DNA from: Gammaproteobacteria bacterium
GTDB lineage: Bacteria; Pseudomonadota; Gammaproteobacteria; Steroidobacterales; Steroidobacteraceae
Length of the DNA: 9,724 nt
Reading direction: 5' to 3'
Assembly: GCA_003165495.1 (NCBI GenBank)
Contig: PMMB01000197.1
Span: 718 to 10,441 of the forward strand
Below are positions 7,057 to 9,724 of this stretch, one piece after another. Under the pieces are notes generated by a model, which made no database searches, had not been told where the DNA came from, and saw nothing but the letters and a program-made list of their open reading frames with translations. How positions within the stretch are numbered: the first letter of the stretch is position 1; every line of letters begins with the position of its first letter. A program made the position numbers and the translations under genes.

Positions 7057-8325
7057 CTATTTGAACAGATTGGGGAACAACACGGAAAACCCGTACAGGG
7101 TCGACAGGACGATAATCGACACGACGATAACGCCGCCGATAAGATTTTGGCCCGGTGTATTGCAGCGCTCGCCCATGGTTTTTCGGTCGTTGAGAAGCAA
7201 TATCAGGAACACGAGGGCTGCCGGCAGCAGCGTCACGGCGATCACCTGCACGAACAACGTGATCAGGACCAGCGGCGCCTGCGGAATCAGAACGACAAGG
7301 CCGGCGGTCACGAGCGTGAAAAAGTACGTCGCGTAGAACCACGGCGCCTGACGGATTTTCGTATTGAGCGAGTGTGCCCAGCCGAAGATCTCGCCGAAGG
7401 CCCAGGAGCTGGCGAGCGAAATACAAATCGCGCCCAGCAGGCCGGCATCGAACAGACCAATGGCGAGGAAGGTCCCGACGTAGCGGTCGGTCTTCATCAA
7501 TTCTTGGGACGCCTGAGCGGCGCTGTCGATGTCGACGCCCGGGAGCACGGTCCCGGTCACGATGACAATGAAGACGGCGACGACCACGGTAACGATCGAG
7601 CCGAGTAATGTGTCGAAGCGGCCCCACGGGATGTCCTTCTCCAGCATCCCCTTATCGACGACCGCACTTTGCTGAAAGAACAGCATCCAGGGAGCGATCG
7701 TCGTCCCGATGTTGGCCATCAGGAAGAAGAACAGCTCGCCGTTGAATCCACCGGCGAAATTCGGAATCAAACCCTGGTGCAGTACGTCGCGAACGGACGG
7801 GTGGACGAGAAAGGCACCGGGGATGTAGATCAGGTTCAACGCGCAGAACAGCAGCGCGAGCTTTTCAAACGTCCAATACCTGCCGTTCAGTACAATAACT
7901 GCCATCAGCACGATGACCGCGACCACTGTAATCCACGGGGGCACGCCGAATAAGCCGAGGGCGGCTGTCATGCCGATGAACTCGGTGACCAGCGTCAGCC
8001 AGTCGACGATCAACAGGTCAATCAGCGAAAACCAGCCCCAGAACGCGCCGAAGCCGTCGAAGATTGCCTCGGCGTGTCCCCGCTTGGTGACCGCGCCGAG
8101 GCGCACGGTCATTTCCTGGACGTAGTAGGCGACCGGGATCAGGATGAGCAGGAACCAGATCAGGTGGTAGCCGTACTTCGCCCCCGTAGCCGCGTAAGTG
8201 GTGATACCCCCTGCGTCGTTGTCCGCGACCATGACGACGATGCCCGGCCCGGCGATGACCAGGTAAAGTCGAACCGCCTTCCATGCCTTGCGAAGCGGAT
8301 AGTAGAGTTTCGCAAAAAAATTCAC
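7057..8325 (-). CDS. NRAMP/SLC11-family divalent-metal transporter with atypical metal-site motifs
   Basis: A 422-aa inner-membrane protein with about 11 hydrophobic helices, the NRAMP (LeuT-fold) layout. TM1 begins GPGIVVMVADNDAGG (from residue 26), followed by TGAKYGYHLIW, clearly homologous to the NRAMP TM1 that normally carries DPGN; here the site reads D35-N-D37-A-G-G. TM6 reads NIGTTIAPWMLFFQQS (205-220), with Ala-Pro-Trp-Met where Mn/Fe NRAMPs have the Met-Pro-His motif. These are the two substrate-binding helices, so the substrate may not be Mn2+/Fe2+; NRAMP-related magnesium transporters also show altered site residues (recalled, not checked). The neighbouring MgtE-type sensor supports Mg2+ or a general divalent role. 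The start is GTG with AAGGA 7 nt upstream; an ATG 6 nt further upstream runs into a TGA at once. Two membrane miniproteins flank it. Family certain, substrate inferred. Confidence 0.94.
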   Translation of the reverse strand: MNFFAKLYYPLRKAWKAVRLYLVIAGPGIVVMVADNDAGGITTYAATGAKYGYHLIWFLLILIPVAYYVQEMTVRLGAVTKRGHAEAIFDGFGAFWGWFSLIDLLIVDWLTLVTEFIGMTAALGLFGVPPWITVVAVIVLMAVIVLNGRYWTFEKLALLFCALNLIYIPGAFLVHPSVRDVLHQGLIPNFAGGFNGELFFFLMANIGTTIAPWMLFFQQSAVVDKGMLEKDIPWGRFDTLLGSIVTVVVAVFIVIVTGTVLPGVDIDSAAQASQELMKTDRYVGTFLAIGLFDAGLLGAICISLASSWAFGEIFGWAHSLNTKIRQAPWFYATYFFTLVTAGLVVLIPQAPLVLITLFVQVIAVTLLPAALVFLILLLNDRKTMGERCNTPGQNLIGGVIVVSIIVLSTLYGFSVLFPNLFK

Positions 8326-8332
8326 GTCATCG

Positions 8333-8338
8333 TCCTTT
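8333..8338 (-). promoter_or_regulatory. Ribosome binding site for the GTG start of the NRAMP gene
   Basis: The - strand reads AAAGGA, with 7 nt to GTG at 8325-8323. A nearer ATG (8331-8329) opens a frame that stops after two codons, so GTG is the start. Spacing equals that of the other three genes in the unit. Confidence 0.7.
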
Positions 8339-8415
8339 CCCCCGGAGCCCAGAACCCGCCGCCCGCACAGCCGATCCCTGCCAATTTACCCAGCCCGGCC
8401 GGGATGCGCCACGCT

Positions 8416-8553
8416 TCAAAGAAAAAAACAGGAAATGATCAGCAGAGAGAATGCGAGCACGGCGATCATCCAGAAAAAAAACACTATCTCTGAGCCTGTA
8501 ACGAGCAATCTGGTGAAGCTCGAAGAGCCCCTGGGCGTGAGGTTCGCAGCCAT
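8416..8553 (-). CDS. 45-aa single-span membrane miniprotein, first gene of the NRAMP unit
   Basis: A 45-aa protein of no recognised family. Residues 1-21 are polar with Arg8 and Arg15 (MAANLTPRGSSSFTRLLVTG). Residues about 23-45 are one strongly hydrophobic helix (IVFFFWMIAVLAFSLLII, then SCFFL) that runs to the C-terminus, predicting N-in topology with the tail in the membrane. ATG at 8553-8551 has GGAG exactly 7 nt upstream, matching the spacing of the other three genes of the unit. It lies 90 bp before the NRAMP start on the same strand, with no evident terminator between. I infer a co-expressed small subunit of the transporter. It resembles in kind the small proteins tied to divalent-metal homeostasis such as MntS or MgtS, without visible similarity. 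The main doubt is its length: a hydrophobic 45-codon frame can occur by chance, so the ribosome site and position are the real support. Confidence 0.65.
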   Translation of the reverse strand: MAANLTPRGSSSFTRLLVTGSEIVFFFWMIAVLAFSLLIISCFFL

Positions 8554-8560
8554 ATCAATA

Positions 8561-8564
8561 CTCC
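8561..8564 (-). promoter_or_regulatory. Ribosome binding site of the 45-aa gene
   Basis: The - strand reads GCGGAG with its GGAG core 7 nt from ATG at 8553-8551. This is the chief sequence evidence that the small frame is translated. Confidence 0.6.
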
Positions 8565-8571
8565 GCAAAAT

Positions 8572-8593
8572 GCTTAAGCGATGTTGCTCAAGC
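8572..8593 (-). promoter_or_regulatory. Leader hairpin or operator upstream of the NRAMP unit
   Basis: The + strand reads GCTTAAGC-N6-GCTCAAGC. The 8-bp arms match except for one position, which becomes a G-U pair in the RNA of the leftward transcript, so an 8-bp stem with a 6-nt loop (AACAUC) can form 18 nt before the 45-aa start codon and about 7 nt before its ribosome site. It could be an RNA element that tunes translation, or a DNA operator for a dimeric regulator. No match to a known Mg2+ riboswitch, MntR or Fur consensus is claimed. Confidence 0.45.
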
Positions 8594-8780
8594 CCGGGAG
8601 TGATGAATGCGGCGGATCAGCAGGTTAACGCTGAATTTACGTCACTGAATCTCTTCCAGGCCGTGATTCGGCCAAACGGTTGGCAGCACAGCGCCAAGCG
8701 ACAACTGTCTGCGTCGCTGGCCGGGGTGCTAGGTTGGGGGTCCATGATTGAGACTCTGCCAAGGCGCAACGCTGCGCTGC

Positions 8781-8810
8781 TTGAGTAAAGATACCCTACC
8801 CGGGTATAGT
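8781..8810 (+). promoter_or_regulatory. Promoter of the RcnR-like/RND operon with embedded CsoR/RcnR-type operator
   Basis: A sigma70-like pair is visible: -35 TTGAGT (8781-8786), an 18-bp spacer and -10 TATAGT (8805-8810). Inside it, ATACCC (8791-8796), TACCC and GGGTAT (8802-8807) form a perfect inverted repeat with 5 bp between arms; the inner TACCCGGGTA is itself a 10-bp palindrome. G/C tracts flanked by TA-rich ends are the known operator style of the CsoR/RcnR/FrmR family. A bound repressor would cover the spacer and -10. Initiation near 8816 would give a leader of about 16 nt that still includes AGAGG (8819-8823). Confidence 0.75.
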
Positions 8811-8832
8811 AATGCAATAGAGGTTTCGAACT

Positions 8833-9114
8833 ATGGGTCACGTCGCAAAGGAAAAAGCCAGGCTGCTGAATCGCGTCAAACGGTTGCGCGGTCAGATCGA
8901 GGCGATCGAACGCGCCGTCGAGGCGGATGGTGAGTGCGCCAATGTCCTCCAGCAGGCAACTTCCTGCCGCGGCGCCTTGGACGGATTCATCGCCGAGGTC
9001 ATCGAAGACCATATTCGCGAACATATGGTCGATCAAAGCGCCGGGCGCGAGACTCCGCAGTCCCTAGCCGCTGAAGAGCTCATCGAGATTGTTCATCAGT
9101 ATTTGAAGAAGTAA
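8833..9114 (+). CDS. RcnR-like metal-sensing repressor (CsoR/RcnR/FrmR family)
   Basis: A 93-aa all-helical DNA-binding repressor of the CsoR/RcnR family. It has the family landmarks LLNRVKRLRGQIEAIER (11-27), ECANVLQQ (34-41), CRGALDGFIAEVIEDHIREH (45-64) and a C-terminal IEIVHQYLK. The metal positions are His3, Cys35, His60 and His64, the H-C-H-H pattern of E. coli RcnR, which senses Ni2+/Co2+; formaldehyde-sensing FrmR lacks the His3 and His64 equivalents. Metal binding releases DNA. An extra Cys45 is present. The start ATG has AGAGG 9 nt upstream, and keeping His3 in place also supports it. The promoter contains a matching palindromic operator, implying autorepression, and the RND adaptor gene follows after 5 bp in the same operon. 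Exact metal is inferred from ligand pattern; Zn or Cu cannot be excluded. Confidence 0.92.
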   Translation: MGHVAKEKARLLNRVKRLRGQIEAIERAVEADGECANVLQQATSCRGALDGFIAEVIEDHIREHMVDQSAGRETPQSLAAEELIEIVHQYLKK

Positions 9115-9119
9115 TGCAA

Positions 9120-9724
9120 ATGAGCGAACCGCAAAGCGAGCCCGGCCAACCGCCCAAGGGCCAGGACTCCATCGACCGGCGCGCGTGGTCACGAGAGCGC
9201 CAATGGCGCGTGGTGGGTATCGCCGCTGCGGTCGCGGTCATTGCGATACTGGCCGTCTGGTTGGGCGGCCGTGCCTTCGGTCCGCACGAGGCGCCGGCCG
9301 CGGAGGCGCCATCGCCTCCCGGCACTTTCCGCGCTTCCCCGCAGCAGCTCAAGACCTTGACGGTGGAGGCGGTGCAAACGCATGGATTCGTCAGCGAGGA
9401 GTTGACCGAAGGCAAGATCGCGGTCAACGGCGATCGCGCGACGCCGATATTTTCCCCGTATTCGGGGCGAGTCACTCGCGTCATCGCCGGCTTGGGCGAC
9501 ACCGTGAAATCGGGCGCGCCGCTCGCGATGCTGGAAGCTTCGGAGTTCGTACAGGCGCAAAACGACCTCCGTACCGCTGCCGCCCAGGTCAAACTCGCAC
9601 GCATCAATGAAACTCGCAAACACGCCCTATACGACGCAAAAGGCGGCAGCCTACAGGACTGGCAGCAAGCACAGGCCGACTTGACGACGGCTGAAACCGC
9701 GCTCAACTCGGTGCGCAATCGCTT
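9120..9724 (+). CDS. RND metal-efflux periplasmic adaptor (HlyD/CzcB-like), truncated by window end
   Basis: The frame is open from 9120 to the last base, giving 201 residues of a longer protein. Residues 1-30 are hydrophilic and cytosolic, 31-50 form a membrane anchor (VVGIAAAVAVIAILAVWLGG), and a Pro/Ala-rich linker follows. Residues about 100-140 are the barrel-sandwich (lipoyl-like) half: ATPIFSPYSGRVTRVIAGLG and VKSGAPLAMLEA. Residues from 143 begin the long helical hairpin (FVQAQNDL, KHALYDAKGGSLQDWQQAQ, ADLTTAETALN). This pattern is typical of heavy-metal RND adaptors of the CzcB/CnrB/CusB kind, which link an inner-membrane RND pump to an outer-membrane channel. It shares an operon with the RcnR-like repressor; an RND pump gene and perhaps an outer-membrane factor are expected just beyond the window. 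An alternative in-frame ATG at 9114 overlaps the repressor stop, but AAGAAG lies only 2 nt from it versus 8 nt from the ATG at 9120, so the latter is preferred. Confidence 0.92.
   Translation, partial: MSEPQSEPGQPPKGQDSIDRRAWSRERQWRVVGIAAAVAVIAILAVWLGGRAFGPHEAPAAEAPSPPGTFRASPQQLKTLTVEAVQTHGFVSEELTEGKIAVNGDRATPIFSPYSGRVTRVIAGLGDTVKSGAPLAMLEASEFVQAQNDLRTAAAQVKLARINETRKHALYDAKGGSLQDWQQAQADLTTAETALNSVRNR

Larger units (their letters stand above)
8554..8780. other. Divergent intergenic region between importer unit and efflux operon
   Basis: No convincing gene. It must carry the promoter of the leftward NRAMP unit, but I found no pair of hexamers close to consensus. Besides the hairpin at 8572-8593 there is GCGCA-N4-TGCGC at 8764-8777 just left of the efflux promoter. 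One + strand frame (8435-8788) crosses it but shows no family resemblance. Confidence 0.5.

Noticed and set aside
7043..7627. Longer - strand frame that extends the 58-aa gene into the NRAMP gene
   Set aside because: The upstream portion is Arg-rich nonsense out of frame with the transporter; the good ribosome site fits only the ATG at 7042.
8394..8403. CCCGGCCGGG palindrome between the 45-aa gene and the NRAMP gene
   Set aside because: A GC-only 10-bp palindrome is expected now and then in this composition, and there is no T-run to make it a terminator.
8554..8780. Mg2+ riboswitch (M-box or similar) upstream of the NRAMP unit
   Set aside because: The leader shows only one simple 8-bp hairpin; the multi-helix conserved core of such riboswitches is not visible.
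8435..8788. 117-aa + strand frame in the divergent intergenic region
   Set aside because: AGGAA is only about 1-2 nt from its ATG, the product is unrecognised, and it overlaps the opposite 45-aa gene and the hairpin. Cannot be fully excluded.
8617..9036. 139-aa - strand frame opposite the repressor
   Set aside because: Shadow of the RcnR-like gene; it would run through a strong promoter and operator.

Overview
The window looks like chromosomal DNA from a Gram-negative bacterium of moderately high GC content, most likely a proteobacterium. The GlmU fragment reads like proteobacterial GlmU, two genes encode outer-membrane beta-barrels with signal peptides and a terminal Phe, and an RND-efflux adaptor begins at the right edge. 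No tRNA, rRNA, CRISPR array, insertion sequence or phage gene was seen. The lineage is inferred from protein character only.

Left part (1-1984): the 3' three-quarters of glmU (UDP-GlcNAc synthesis) on the + strand converges on a solitary PIN-domain protein on the - strand. A 360-bp non-coding stretch with two small inverted repeats follows. Middle (1985-5547): two co-directional outer-membrane porin-like proteins of the BBP2/OmpL-like kind. The first carries a carboxypeptidase-regulatory-like (Ig-fold) domain in front of its barrel.

Right-centre (5608-8553, - strand): a tight four-gene unit, in transcription order a 45-aa membrane miniprotein, an atypical NRAMP/SLC11 divalent-metal transporter, a 58-aa membrane miniprotein, and a soluble protein built from two PRC-barrel-like segments, an MgtE intracellular N domain and a CBS pair. 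The last three genes are 14 and 4 bp apart, and all four have a Shine-Dalgarno sequence 7 nt before the start codon. The NRAMP lacks the usual DPGN and MPH motifs, and its downstream partner resembles the cytosolic Mg2+-sensing half of MgtE. My reading is a split system in which an NRAMP-type pore (possibly for Mg2+) is gated by a detached MgtE-type sensor with help from one or two single-span proteins. This is the best candidate for an undescribed system here.

Right edge (8781-9724, + strand, divergent): a CsoR/RcnR-family repressor with the H3-C35-H60-H64 pattern of RcnR (Ni/Co sensing), driven by a promoter whose spacer contains an ATACCC-N5-GGGTAT operator. It is followed 5 bp later by the start of an RND metal-efflux periplasmic adaptor that runs off the window. 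A divalent-metal importer and a metal-responsive efflux operon therefore sit back to back across a ~280-bp intergenic region.
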